From: Babesia bovis T2Bo
Taxonomy: Eukaryota > Apicomplexa > Aconoidasida > Piroplasmida > Babesiidae
Direction: 5' to 3'
DNA length: 64,000 nt
Assembly: GCF_000165395.2 (NCBI RefSeq)
Contig: NC_010575.1
Span: 295,001 to 359,000, forward strand
The notes under the pieces were generated by a model that was not told where the DNA came from, made no database searches, and saw only the letters and a program-made list of their open reading frames with translations. The translations under genes were made by a program, and so were the position numbers. This document shows positions 20,990-32,229 of the stretch, piece by piece; positions within the stretch are counted from its first letter, which is position 1; each line of letters starts with the position of its first letter.

Positions 20990-22501
20990 ATGGCAATGAC
21001 GACTGAAACACCGGTTCCGTTGAGCACCCTGGGCAAAGCAGCCAGCGTGTCAGCTTGTGAACAGAATGGATTCTATCTGTGCCCTAGTACTGCTATCTTC
21101 TTCGGTCTCATTATCTTGTGCCTCGGTAGTTGTGCAGCTTTGTTAATAAATGATGTCGTATGGACAGCTACACAGATTAAATATAAGGGTACTTTCCAAA
21201 ATGGAGACCTAGACCCTTCGTTCAACGTGATATCGTTGGGCATTCTTTTATGTTATATACTAATCCATGTTTTTGGATACAAATGTGGATTGATTAGCGC
21301 CTCTTTGAGTCAGTGCCAAAAAGGGTTTATTGCTTGCGCCGGGATTGTAGTTTTCTGCAGCTTCCTCAACGTTTTCGTCGTAGGCTGGACTGAAGGTGTT
21401 GACATCCCATTCAGAGGTTTTACCGTCTTTTGTTTCACATCAATACAAGCCTTGGCCATGATTGGTTTCATTATCGCAAGCTTCAAGCTCCACTGCTTCG
21501 GAGGGTGCTACACCAGGAGCAAGATAGTGTTTTACATTGTAGGAATTCTCAACATACTCTACGGTGCCCTATACATCCTCGAATGCCTGATCTTATGTGG
21601 TGATAAAATTATAACAATACCATTCAAAGATCAAATTTTAAAATGGACCCATTATAAAAACGTTGCACCAGTTGCCTACGTATTACAGGTAGCTCTTTCC
21701 CTCTGTGCTTATCAGGTGTCCTTATGTCACATAAAATTTGCTCCTGTTGACGTTGCATTCCTCTGCATAGGAGGTTTGATGGTTGGTACACTAGTAGCAG
21801 TTACTTTTTCGGCATACGGTAAAGACGTTCACCAATACGTTGTATACCCGCTTATGGCGCTCCACGTTATCGTATCGGTTGGTTTGTTGATTCTTACCCA
21901 TCAAAATAGGCCCCTTGCCCAATTCGAAGGTGGTGAGCTACTAGGAGGCTCATCATGGGATGTCCTATACGTGGTGATAGCAGTGGAATCCCTTGTGTGC
22001 ATTGCAGGAGGCGTATCTACCATTTTTGCGAAATATGAAAACAGGCAGCGGTCATCATCATCATCATCAATAGAGCGCATTGAAGTCTCAAAACAACTAC
22101 TCGGGCTCCATATTTATGTAACCATTCAACTTTTGGTGTTAACAAAGCTCAAGAAGCCTTTCAACAAATATTACACTGCCGATTACATGTCCGCGCTAGT
22201 ACTGGCAATGATTTTAGTTATCCTACTAGTTGGAACAGCTGTGGGATATGGTTGGGCCCAACTAGGACCGCTTATAATTATAAGCCCGAATTCAATTGAA
22301 ATTCCGTACCTGACATATAAGGAGCCATCGGTGGGAGATTACGTTCCTTTCGCTGTATACTTATTAGTAGTAATAGCAGCATTTCTAACATTTGGCTACA
22401 AATGCAACATTTTGGAAATTTGGGGCGATTGGATTAGTGACAAGGCTGGAACGTACTACAAGGAAAATCCCAACTTGAAGAGTACCGCAGATAACCCGTG
22501 A
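20990..22501 (+). CDS. large multi-transmembrane (mtm-type) protein
   Basis: ATG 20990 opens a single exon of 503 codons. About twelve hydrophobic segments are present, starting at residue 34 (AIFFGLIILCLGSCAALLI). A Cys-rich turn (KLHCFGGCYTRSK) in the middle parallels NTQCFGCINIHR of the 391-residue gene, and the C-terminal turn FGYKCNILEIWGDW parallels the family C-terminus. A TCA-repeat encodes a run of six serines near residue 356 (RQRSSSSSSIERIE). It is longer than the other two members, apparently through extra segments in the second half. Family membership is inferred from layout and short motifs. Confidence 0.7.
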   Translation: MAMTTETPVPLSTLGKAASVSACEQNGFYLCPSTAIFFGLIILCLGSCAALLINDVVWTATQIKYKGTFQNGDLDPSFNVISLGILLCYILIHVFGYKCGLISASLSQCQKGFIACAGIVVFCSFLNVFVVGWTEGVDIPFRGFTVFCFTSIQALAMIGFIIASFKLHCFGGCYTRSKIVFYIVGILNILYGALYILECLILCGDKIITIPFKDQILKWTHYKNVAPVAYVLQVALSLCAYQVSLCHIKFAPVDVAFLCIGGLMVGTLVAVTFSAYGKDVHQYVVYPLMALHVIVSVGLLILTHQNRPLAQFEGGELLGGSSWDVLYVVIAVESLVCIAGGVSTIFAKYENRQRSSSSSSIERIEVSKQLLGLHIYVTIQLLVLTKLKKPFNKYYTADYMSALVLAMILVILLVGTAVGYGWAQLGPLIIISPNSIEIPYLTYKEPSVGDYVPFAVYLLVVIAAFLTFGYKCNILEIWGDWISDKAGTYYKENPNLKSTADNP

Positions 22502-23445
22502 CCGTGGTTGATTAATCCCTTTTAACAAACCATAACTTTAGGGCACAACCAGGTAAACAGTCGACCAATGAGACAGATTCACGCAAACTGTGTTTGTTAA
22601 ATATTCCATGGTTGGAAAGAAAACGTCTGTGACGTATTTGTCTATGCTAATATTTACAAAAATCCGTGTCTTTGTACTGTAATGTTCCATTTCCCGGTGA
22701 AGTTCTTTCTCCGACCATGGGTACAACTACACGGAAGCGTTCAGCAGTCAGTCATAATGAAATCCAACAAAACTGTTGAGCGTAGATACACGCCACTTGA
22801 TATGTAATGATGAGTGTCTATGGTCATCCATACAGTAGAATGTTTCCTAGATGTTTTGTGTTGTGCCATTGAGGTGGTAGCTGTTGCAACTCATCATTTC
22901 CTGGCGGAATAACAACGCTGTATTGCACGGTGTCTTCATCTATTCGGCAGCTTCCACCATCTATACGCAAACATGGCTATGCAATTACCGAAGGGCCGTC
23001 CATCAGTATCCCTTGTTGATCGCACTGCGGGTGGTTATGAGTATTGATGCATGGTCAGTAAAATCGAACAGTTTTTGGAGGCTGAATGCAGATCCCCTGG
23101 GTATCATGTTAGGCGCCTTTCCATGGCTACAGAGATTGTTCCATTCGGATTAGACGAGCATATTGAAGAACTATATGCAATCACCTGAATTTGTAGCATA
23201 ACTCCTAATTTAGCAGAGTGGTCCTATTCCATCCAATAGCAGTTGTCCATTACCATTGGATGGACTTTCATTTGGATACATGTTACTACAATCCCTGCCT
23301 GTGCTCGGATACTGTATTCAATGGGCATTAGCATTACAAATGGGTCGTAACAACTAGATATGGGCACACTCACAATTCCCAGTGCGTATGGGATCTTCAT
23401 GGGCTGCATTTAGAGCGTCCTAGTCACCTCGATTACACTACCACA
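22502..23445. other. intergenic, nothing recognised
   Basis: A convergent gap between the large mtm-type gene (plus) and the 41-residue-repeat gene (minus). Only short frames without family motifs are present. Confidence 0.4.
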
Positions 23446-24534
23446 TCATTCAAAATCATCTTGTGTCCTAGTTGACGTTCTCTTCTTAGACAACCTTTTA
23501 TGATGTTTCACTTCGGTACCGTCGAAGCAGTGCTTACTATAATGGTCATGTATCTTATGTTTCAATTCGTCATGAATTTTATCGAATGATCCACACCGCT
23601 TAACTTCGTCAGAAAGTTCCTTGGGGAGGTTGGCCACCAGGTCGTCAAAATGTTGAATGTCCAGATACTTATTTACTGCTTCACGCAGCTTCGTTGGAAT
23701 GGCATCGATTGACCCATATGAATAAATTCTTCTGGCAAGCACTTTGGGTAAACATGATAGCTGATTCAAGAAACGCTCCTTTCTCATGTGACTTTGTAAC
23801 CGGTTAACCAGATCACGCGGTATATCTTCATATTTCGCAAACTTACTAACCTCTGAAGCAAGGTTTTCAGGCAGTTCATCAAGCAACATTCCAAATTCAT
23901 GTTTGGTCAATGGTTGCTTAAGTCTGGATGCTATGTTTCCCGGTAGATCGCCACATTTTCGGCATAGGAAAATCATGGATGCAATGGACTCAGGGAATTT
24001 ATATATAAGATCATCAGTCCTGTGCTTCACCATATATTTAATCAATTCGCTCCGCATTTTTTGCGGCACTTTCGCGATGTTGTCATATTTAACCAGTTCT
24101 TTTGCGATATCATAGGGTATATCACCAAATCTCAATCCCATATGCTTCAGCCTTACGAGCATCTTCATTCGATTTCCATCCTCCTTACTTATAGCGGTGA
24201 AATCAATAGCAGCAATATCCTTTTCATATGATTCGCCATTTAGTGTATCGAGTTTATTGCGATAACCTGTAACGGGATTAGGCTTGTCTCTGCGGTGGCT
24301 TGGTGACCTAAGGAGCACGGGTGCATTGTCGTCGCTTTGGAAATCGCTAGACTGCACATCGTCTTGTCTACCTTGAGAAACAAGAGGCCGCTGCTGCTCC
24401 AACCCAGTGGATTGTCCATTACTAGCATCCTGGAGTATAGCAGTACCAGATGAAGCACAACATACGACATTACCAGTGGCTGCGTGAGTTACTATAGCAA
24501 GTCCGGCGACCCATTTAGTAACCTCCTGAACCCG
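23446..24534 (-). CDS. protein with five 41-residue repeats, probable secreted protein, start unresolved
   Basis: I do not recognise the family. The frame ending at 23446 is open from 24534. Five consecutive units of 41 residues cover about 24120-23505. Each follows the pattern (L/I/F)P..(L/I)A..., then (I/L)P..L at about position 18, then a basic helix, then F..L. Examples of unit starts are LPENLASEVSKF, LPKVLARRIYSY and LPKELSDEVKRC. The tail is Lys/Arg-rich (KRLSKKRTSTR). Upstream in the same frame is a hydrophobic stretch, WVAGLAIVTHAATG, typical of a signal peptide, but no in-frame ATG precedes it. An ATG at 24566 is in another frame, so either a small intron was missed or a frameshift has damaged the start. 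The next in-frame ATG is within the repeat-proximal part (MKMLVRLKHMG). Confidence 0.65.
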   Translation of the reverse strand, partial: RVQEVTKWVAGLAIVTHAATGNVVCCASSGTAILQDASNGQSTGLEQQRPLVSQGRQDDVQSSDFQSDDNAPVLLRSPSHRRDKPNPVTGYRNKLDTLNGESYEKDIAAIDFTAISKEDGNRMKMLVRLKHMGLRFGDIPYDIAKELVKYDNIAKVPQKMRSELIKYMVKHRTDDLIYKFPESIASMIFLCRKCGDLPGNIASRLKQPLTKHEFGMLLDELPENLASEVSKFAKYEDIPRDLVNRLQSHMRKERFLNQLSCLPKVLARRIYSYGSIDAIPTKLREAVNKYLDIQHFDDLVANLPKELSDEVKRCGSFDKIHDELKHKIHDHYSKHCFDGTEVKHHKRLSKKRTSTRTQDDFE

Positions 24535-24566
24535 TTAAAGCGACGGGAGTTATGACTTAACTCCAT

Positions 24567-25453
24567 ATTTGCAACAGAGAATACAACGATTAGTTAGCGT
24601 TAAAATCCATGAGCTACACAAACTGCATTATAACATCCACAATATAATACTACATTTGCAGGCACATACGGTGAATCCCAGATGGTCTGAGATTAAGAAG
24701 GCTTCACCGATGTCGCTGGATTCTTCATTTACCAAAGCAACGAATGCGCAATCACCAATGCACGCATTGCATTAGTGTCTTTTAAATTATGTGAATCCAA
24801 CCTTTTATTCAAGAGCAGGTTGTGCTACCATGCTGTGATCAAGGATTAATTGCTGCGGCAAGTATATCTACATTCAACACGACATGACCTCATTGAAGTT
24901 ATCCACTGCATTAAATATATGAACATGAACTATAAGATAATACAAACTTTTGTAGTACACATCTGAGTATGGCTTTGCGAACATTACCTTCCATTGTGAC
25001 GCGCGACATGGATCTCCATGCGGCAAATCCACTAATCATATAATTTCCGTTGATCTAACCAACTAATGTGCATTATAACCGGACTAGGGCAATTTAAACG
25101 TATGATACAGCACAGTACAATCGAATTATAAGCAATACTGTTCATTACCTCTGATAATGTGGAACCGTTTGAAAACAGCGTTCCTCTCTCATAACATACT
25201 AGAGCAGCAGACAACGTCGATGTCTCTGTCCTTTATCGCTTAATGTAAACTGATATGTACCATTTGACTACAACTAATTACATGGATACCAATAGCTTTG
25301 TGAGTCCGGATAATGATAACTTAACTTCGTTTAGCGATTCGATAGTACTACTCTACCACCATCACAGCTCATAGAATATCCACTATGTACACCTGTATAT
25401 TTTTATAGCATTAAATGTCCGATGTCAGCTTTAGGGACGGGCGACCGTGACCT
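24567..25453. other. intergenic, boundary between accessory and conserved regions
   Basis: AT-rich, no supported gene. It separates the antigen/mtm/SmORF region from the conserved gene core that starts with ribosomal protein eS17. Confidence 0.45.
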
Positions 25454-26005
25454 TCAGAAACGCTGGTGAACGCCCTCACTGTGCATGTTGGCAGTGATAA
25501 CCTTTACGTTAGGTATGTTCAACTTGAGGAACGTCAACATGTCAGCGGTGTCCTGGTCGACCTGGATGAGAGGCACATCAACCTCGGAACGTTCGGGAAC
25601 AAAGTCCATGCGGCGCTCACGCTCTTCCTCCTGCAGCTTCAATGAAATGCCACGTACTGGTCCCTTTTGGATGCGCCGCATCAGATGGGTGATGAAGCCA
25701 GCAACCTTATTGCGCATACGCTTTGATGGGATCTGGGCTACCTCTTCAGCAACCTTCTTGTTGAAGTGGAAGTCCAAACTCAGCTTGGCGTAATACTTCT
25801 CTACGATCTGGCGCGCAGCACGCTTTACGGTCTTAGTACGAACGCGACCCTGCGATATGATATAGTGATCAACACAGTACAAAAGATACAAACAACACAC
25901 TTCCCATGAACCAGAAACGGGTTGCGCTATATATTTACACTCATTAGTGCATTAGTTATACACCAGAACCGCTAATTGCTATATATAGAATCCAAAACAT
26001 ACCAT
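25454..26005 (-). CDS. RPS17: 40S ribosomal protein eS17
   Basis: Component of the small ribosomal subunit. Exon 2 (25849-25454) encodes [20 protein letters not shown], then [20 protein letters not shown] and a Glu/Arg-rich segment with [11 protein letters not shown], all typical of eS17. The frame before GGT is spliced: CGCAG ends an intron at 25850. The start codon lies alone in exon 1 (ATG 26005-26003, followed at once by GTATGT), giving MGRVRTKT as in other eukaryotes. The product is 132 residues, normal for the family. The C-terminal part after the conserved core is species-specific. Confidence 0.92.
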
Positions 26006-27032
26006 GTTGATACCAGTTGGCCCGATGACAGCGGTGATATACACGATATGTTGAACAACCCAGGGTAAAACCGGTTTCCAGTGATTGTAACACAATAATA
26101 CCAAATGTTCTGGCTAACACAGAGCGATTGTAGGCCACGAGATAGCCAATTTCTTGCGACACGACACTGTGGGGACGGCCTGGCCAGTTATGATACTAGG
26201 TCTTAAAATGGCATATTATATTCAGATTCACGGCAATCTGGATAAGAATCGTTGTGACTATCGAATCAAAACCTATATAGCGTTGCAATTATTAATGAGG
26301 CCATATAGTTTAATCGCAGTGGCCCGGTACACCAATGCCTTGTGCAGCGTTACGAATCCATTCCTTTTCCCCCTTTAGAGCTACACATTTCATAGATATA
26401 GTGTAATTCTATTACATATATAACAATATTGCATTTTTGCGTAAATAGTTTACCATACATATATATTTATGCAACATCGCGAAAGACTCTACATAAGCCG
26501 CTTTGACTGGAAGGTACTATTACGTTATGATACTAATTAAACACCGTGTTTAAGCATCGACTGAAATTATAATAAGTTGAATAACCCATGACGGGTACAT
26601 CTACTATAGTTCGACGTGATCAGATACGCGAAGTTCATATTTTTGAGAACAAAAGTGATACACGTAGGAATGGGTGCAGCACAATGACCTGAATATTTTA
26701 CAACTCATTATATATATATATATATATAAACAGACGGAATGCAAATAATACACTAAAAGGACCATTTTTATGATTCCACATTATATCAAAACAAGAATCT
26801 GGCATTAATATTCACAGTTAATATTTCCAGATAAAATGACCATCAATAGACATTAGATCTTAATCACTTAAACTACCAAATGGATAATGCTATATACTCA
26901 CAGATCGATACATAAGCATTTCTTTTTTACATCCGTGGCTATTAGATACTCTTGAGTTGGACTACTCTTATGGCACCAAAGCATAATTTTGACCACAATG
27001 GCAGACAAATTAGTGACTAACTGGCGGGAAAT
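26006..27032. other. divergent intergenic region with TA microsatellite
   Basis: This region lies between eS17 (minus) and the MYND-SET gene (plus), so it probably contains both promoters. A TA run lies at about 26708-26728. No gene is supported. Confidence 0.45.
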
Positions 27033-28888
27033 ATGGTGAATGAGGAATGTAAACACCTAACTGATCACTTGACAAAGGGGTACATTAACGCTTATGAGGG
27101 TAACGGTTGTTTTTTTGAAAGTACTTTAGACAACACGCCTAAGTTTTTATACGACCAACCTTTATATGCTTTTGTCCACAGTTTTTCACGGTGAGGCATA
27201 TCTACAGATAAATTTAATGTTATTTCAGAAGGGGCTGTTTATTTTGTGAACATTGCTTCAGGCCTGTGGGATCTTTGATGGACAACATTAATCATCTCAT
27301 TCAACAGTACTGTCTAGTTCATAAAGTTTTCACAAGCAATAGATTATACCCCAAACTTTCTGTGGATACATGTCATTTGATTGCTCCGCACAACGTGGTT
27401 TGTTGATTATTTCCCTCCTCATGTTTATGTAGCACTTTACTCAGACGACTTTTCATTGCGAGGCATGCAATTCCCCTTTCTGTTCTTCATCGTGCTTGAA
27501 GGTTGATAAGAACCTGTTACGTCAAATGTTATTTAGGCATCTGATTCATTTCACAAATTCATCTGCCAAAAATTGAGCCCGACTGAAAGCGAAGGTTTGA
27601 AAGATTTGCAAAGGTTGGCTAAATAATATCGTGAATCTTATGTATTGCAGTTATGCTTTGAGAACAAATGAAAATTTTTACTTTATTGGTATGTAGGATA
27701 TTCATTGTATGACTGTTTTCAGGAATAATATACATGACTATTATCGCAAAAGTTTTAGACAATAATGAGAGATTGGACCATTTCATTATTGAACTGTCCG
27801 AGTATTACGACGTTTCATGGTTGGTAACGATATGTTTGTTTACACCTTCTGGTTTTTGAATCTACATAGAAATGCTCATATGCCGCTTTCATTAAAACTT
27901 ACACGTTAACTATACACGTATTAGATAAATGTACTCTCATTTTACTCATTGTTACAACAATGTCTCACTGTCTTTCAGGGAGGAAGTACCGCCAAAAGGT
28001 GACACTACTGAGGAATTCGGTAGTGCAAAATATGAAAGGTATTAGCACTTAGATTCAATTTATATACTACTTACAGTGCATTATATGCTCATGGACTTTT
28101 GATTTCTATAGTTCGGCGTCATATGGAGATGATACCGCAAGCGTACGCAGAGGTTACAAGAAAATTCTTTAGTTTCGATTACTACCTCCATTTGCTGGTT
28201 TGTCAATTTTACACGTACACTATAGTACTAAGGGGAAAATAGAACTGGTTTCTATCGAAATTGAGATAGAGAATCCGCTGAACAGACACCTAACACGGCT
28301 AATGGAAAACCCATCTATTAGAGGAGCGCTTGGTGAGGTTAGCCTCTTTTTATTGTTTTTGATGTATACAGAAGTTGGATAATATCAAGCGATTTTTATA
28401 TGGTCAAGTAGATCTATTTTCCTTTTAATTTTGCTTAGGTCTTGACATCAATGATGATGTGGACATTCAGTACGTTGAAACATTGGGATTTTTCATGATT
28501 TTTTAACACAGAAGTATAGAACTACCTGATATACTAGGCGTTGGAATATACAAATCTTTGTCATTACTCAATCATTCATGTCAGCCTAATATAGAGTTTG
28601 ATTACGTCGATAACAACACAGCGAGAGTAGGTCACTTTAATATCGTTGTCTAACGTACGATACAGGTACAACTACTCCGCCCAGTTTCAGCAGGGGAGCA
28701 AGCAACCATTTCATATGTAGATGCCACATTACCACTGGAAAAGCGCCGAAGGGAACTATGGGATGTGAGTGAAACTGTGGATTCATTATGACCATTTACA
28801 GAATTACTTGTTCATATGTCGTTGTCAAAGGTGTTTAGAAGAAGATGGAAACGAGATCCATGAAATAAGTGAAACTGTTGCTGAATGA
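27033..28888 (+). CDS. SMYD-like protein: MYND zinc finger plus SET methyltransferase domain, about a dozen exons
   Basis: Protein lysine methyltransferase of the SET/MYND type. I assembled it from splice sites; no long open frame marks it. Exon 1 starts at ATG 27033 ([13 protein letters not shown]). The MYND finger is built from RGCLFCEHC (exon 2, from 27229) and [15 protein letters not shown] (exon 3, 27433-27501). A 35-bp intron (27502-27536) leads to [20 protein letters not shown]. Later exons encode [10 protein letters not shown], the helical middle, and [17 protein letters not shown], whose NHSCQPN is the SET pseudoknot motif. They then give [10 protein letters not shown] and [12 protein letters not shown], where the CxCxxC is the post-SET zinc cluster. 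Stop is TGA 28886-28888. Many introns are 35-40 nt. Target substrate is not deducible. Confidence 0.85.
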
Positions 28889-29078
28889 CATACCAACGTT
28901 TACACACACCTTCCATCTTTAATTTGACACCCTCTACTAAAGTCTATTGATTTTCTGGACAATCTACAATGTAAACACAGTGCTATATAATGTATGCCTG
29001 TCTTTCGCATAACTATTTAAATACATTACACATTCATGGTAGATATTCACTACACATCGCAGATCAGTACAGACTATA

Positions 29079-31181
29079 ATGGACGGATCCCCTGTCCTTT
29101 CCTTTGAAACGTTTTTAGAGTCTTTAATAACAAATCGCATTTTGGACTTGAATTATAACGATATTTTGCCACGTTTGGTTGCCAGTGTCAGGGCGAGCCA
29201 CAATGAAGGAATGCGAACTCCCTTTGGTTCTGCATCTCCAGCGGGCGCTGTCTTTGTTAAGGCGGCTTTACATACGGAATCATATCGTCCTGGCCTATCT
29301 GGACCCATATTCAAGCCACATGAAGCCCGCAAGTTTGCTGCACAGCGCAGAGCAATGACACAATGGTTAAACCAGAAAAAGCAAGAACTTCCCAACCGCC
29401 ATATAGCTTCTACAAGTAAAGTTCGCTTTCTAACTCTAATGTTTGATTACCTAAGTTTTGCACCTTCGCTTTATGAAACGCATGGTGGTAGGTTTTTTTC
29501 TTGAAAAATTGTGAGATTAAATCATTTTATCTTTAAGTGTTACTCATTGTCTAACTGTATGGTAGATATGTATTGGAACGGAATTGTTACGGGGAACGAT
29601 TTACACTTTGCGGAATCTGATGGAAGTGAGGATGATACACAATATCCGGGAGAGACGTCAACGGTACCAGTTACTTCCCAGAACGGAGATGGTATGCATT
29701 TAATGCAACCATACTATGCATCCGATCAAAGTGAGAGCCACACAAATTCACAAGGCTGCTACAGTTATACAACGCCATTGGAAGGGGAATCGCAAAACAC
29801 TGTTCCACTGGATAGTAACACGGTTAACTACGCATGTGGATATCCTGATTATATGGTCGACATTAGTGTAAATAATACGAATTGCGTTTCAGATGATGGG
29901 AATGCATTAGTAACCAAGCCAGTTAAAGGTTTTTGGAATACGAACGGCAGTCCATCAGGTACTTTAATATCTACATTGAATATGTATACCTCAGATACTT
30001 ATTACACATCTATTGACTCGGATATGGATACTGACGTTTCTATTAGAGGAACTATGAATAGCCAGCCTGATGATGAATATGCAAGCGCGGATGAAGCCAT
30101 TATTGTCGATTCTATGGAATATGCAACTACAGGTCAAAAATATTTGTGCAACACATCGGTTATATTTTTTGGTGGCGCAAATTTAATTACAGCGTGCTAC
30201 TACTTCATTAAGGAATTCACCTCCAAGTCATTTATCGATTTAATAGCGTATCCTGATCACATGCGGAGCCGTCATTCTTTTATATTATGGCAGAACCCCT
30301 ATTTACAGCATATTTGTTGTCGTGAGTTGATGTTTGCCCTTTCAAACAAAGAAATAAACTGTTCCAAAATTATTGAGATCTTGTCAAACAAGAAGAGCAA
30401 ATGCTGCATATTGGAGGATTTCGACCTTCTATCTTTGGACATACAGTTGGCGATTAGCAAACATATTCAACGTAATGATCGTCCATTCTTATTTTTAACT
30501 CGCAATTTGCATAAAACACCCGCCCGGTTACGCGCTTTTGCTTTCACATTTCGTGTTCCTTCTCTAAATACGGGTTTGCTTATTAATTCAGGACTCTCGG
30601 GTGCCTTCTGCCCATCAATGTTCAGTGGAATACCTCGCAATTCTATTATGGATCTTGCAGTGCGTGCCAAGGATGACATAGCTTGGTTTTATCAGGCTAT
30701 GACAAATTTGCGACAGAAAAGAACTGTTTCATTGCGGCGTGATACATTACCCCTGAGGAAACTAGTACATTACATTGCATTCGAAGAACTGAACGAGCGC
30801 ACTGTCTATCGCATTATGGTGATTTTGTCAAGTTTATCACCTACTTATATGCACAACCAATATACCTTTTGGTTGGATTTCTGTGAAGAATTCGACGCAA
30901 TAACTAGCGTCCATATGTTTGATATCAAAGAAGGGTTGTATCACATTATCGCTGAGGTAGGTAAATGTTTAGATTTGCTCCCTGCTGTATCCATATACAT
31001 CGAACGTTTTACTATTCAACTTATGCTTGTGTGAGATATTGAGTACATATAACTACCATTTTTAACGTGTTCACAGAAATCAACCGCTTTGGCAAATGTG
31101 TTGGATCCTAGACACACCATCGCGACCGCCTTTTTGGATATGATGAATATTATCCACCCTAACGCCGACTTACCATCATAA
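29079..31181 (+). CDS. unnamed conserved-looking protein with an AAA-like stretch
   Basis: Three exons: 29079-29487, 29566 to about 31028, and a last exon from about 31078 to TAA 31181. Phase-1 intron 29488-29565 uses GTAGGT and ATGGTAG. The N-terminal part (about residues 1-135) contains FKPHEARKFAAQRRAMTQWL. The middle (about 150-330) is Ser/Thr/Asp/Gln-rich and probably disordered. The C-terminal half includes CCILEDFDLLSLDIQLAISK followed by RPFLFLTR, which resembles the Walker B and sensor-1 region of clamp-loader-type AAA proteins, but I see no clear Walker A. The function is therefore open. The stop is only 19 bp from the Mak16 stop on the other strand. Confidence 0.7.
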
Positions 31182-31200
31182 AAATCTGCTTTGCAAGTTT

Positions 31201-32229
31201 TTATGCCAGATCACGTTCATAATCCTCTTCATATTCAATTTCCATATGAGGCATGGCTGAGAGTGATTAAAATAATGATTATGAGTATTGCAAACTGCAT
31301 TTAATGATGGGACCATCGTAAAACACATCTCAATTTAAAACATAATGTTTTTTTATTTAGATTTTATTAGTTCACAATATATACAACCAGATAACATGTA
31401 AGGCGTAGAATATAAACGAATGTACAATTACCTCTTCTCTTTACAGATTTATTCCTTGCGTAGTCTACATCTTCCTCGTCTTCTTCCTTTTCAATTTCAC
31501 CATCAATATCTTGTTCAAACTGGTATAATTCTCCGTATGTACCCTTTAAGATATTAAGTATCTATATTTAACATACCCTGGAAAGGCGATTAAGTAGTTC
31601 CTGCTCGATTGCATTATCCAATCTAGCTGCGATTTCGGCCTTCTTTTCACGTATTTTTTCACGCCTTTCAGTTTTCTTTTTAATAGGGACAAGTTTTGTT
31701 TTTTGTATGAGTGCTTGTCTCCTCATTCTTTGAAGCACTTCACGCCATCTTTTCAGTCTCAAATGGCATTTTTCGGTGAGATATTCTGCGATACCGACTT
31801 TAGTAGCTTCACTAATTTGGTTCAATGAAGTTTCCAAATTCTTCGATAGTTTAAGCCGTTCCCATTGCTCCGAAGGAGTATGACACCTTTCCGCAGTCTT
31901 CATACAAAGAAAAAGTGTTCCTGCATAAACAATATTACCCAGTTATCAAAAAGATGTGTATACGTAATTTTAGGTGAGAAACGTTGACATAGACCACAAC
32001 GTTGTACCCTGTGGAACATACCTTGATCTTCGATTACAGTGGCATAATTGCTATTTGCCAGTGGACAGCTTGCTCGATTGCACAATCCCGTGACATTATA
32101 GGCATTACTACAGAAGTCTTTTGTATCGGTACTGCGAAAACATTGATCTAATATGGGTAAGATGTATTACCATTTCCTAAAGGCGCAGAAACCTTCCCTG
32201 ACGAGTTGCCATACCACATCGTCACTCAT
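31201..32229 (-). CDS. MAK16: Mak16, 60S ribosome biogenesis factor
   Basis: Nucleolar protein needed for maturation of the large ribosomal subunit. Exons on the minus strand: 32229-32171 ([17 protein letters not shown]), 32131-32022 ([18 protein letters not shown]), 31920-31577 ([10 protein letters not shown], then [20 protein letters not shown] and [15 protein letters not shown]), 31543-31432 (acidic [11 protein letters not shown]) and 31256-31201. The joined frame is 226 residues and open. CNRxSCPLANSxYATV and VPxxKKxERREKxREKKA are diagnostic of Mak16. The last exon was recognised by an acceptor at 31257 and the acidic end [11 protein letters not shown]. The tail is shorter than in fungi and animals. 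Confidence 0.9.

Noticed and set aside
26606..26620. AGTTCGA as a tRNA T-loop
   Set aside because: No matching acceptor stem, anticodon arm or D-arm could be paired around it; no tRNA was found in the window.
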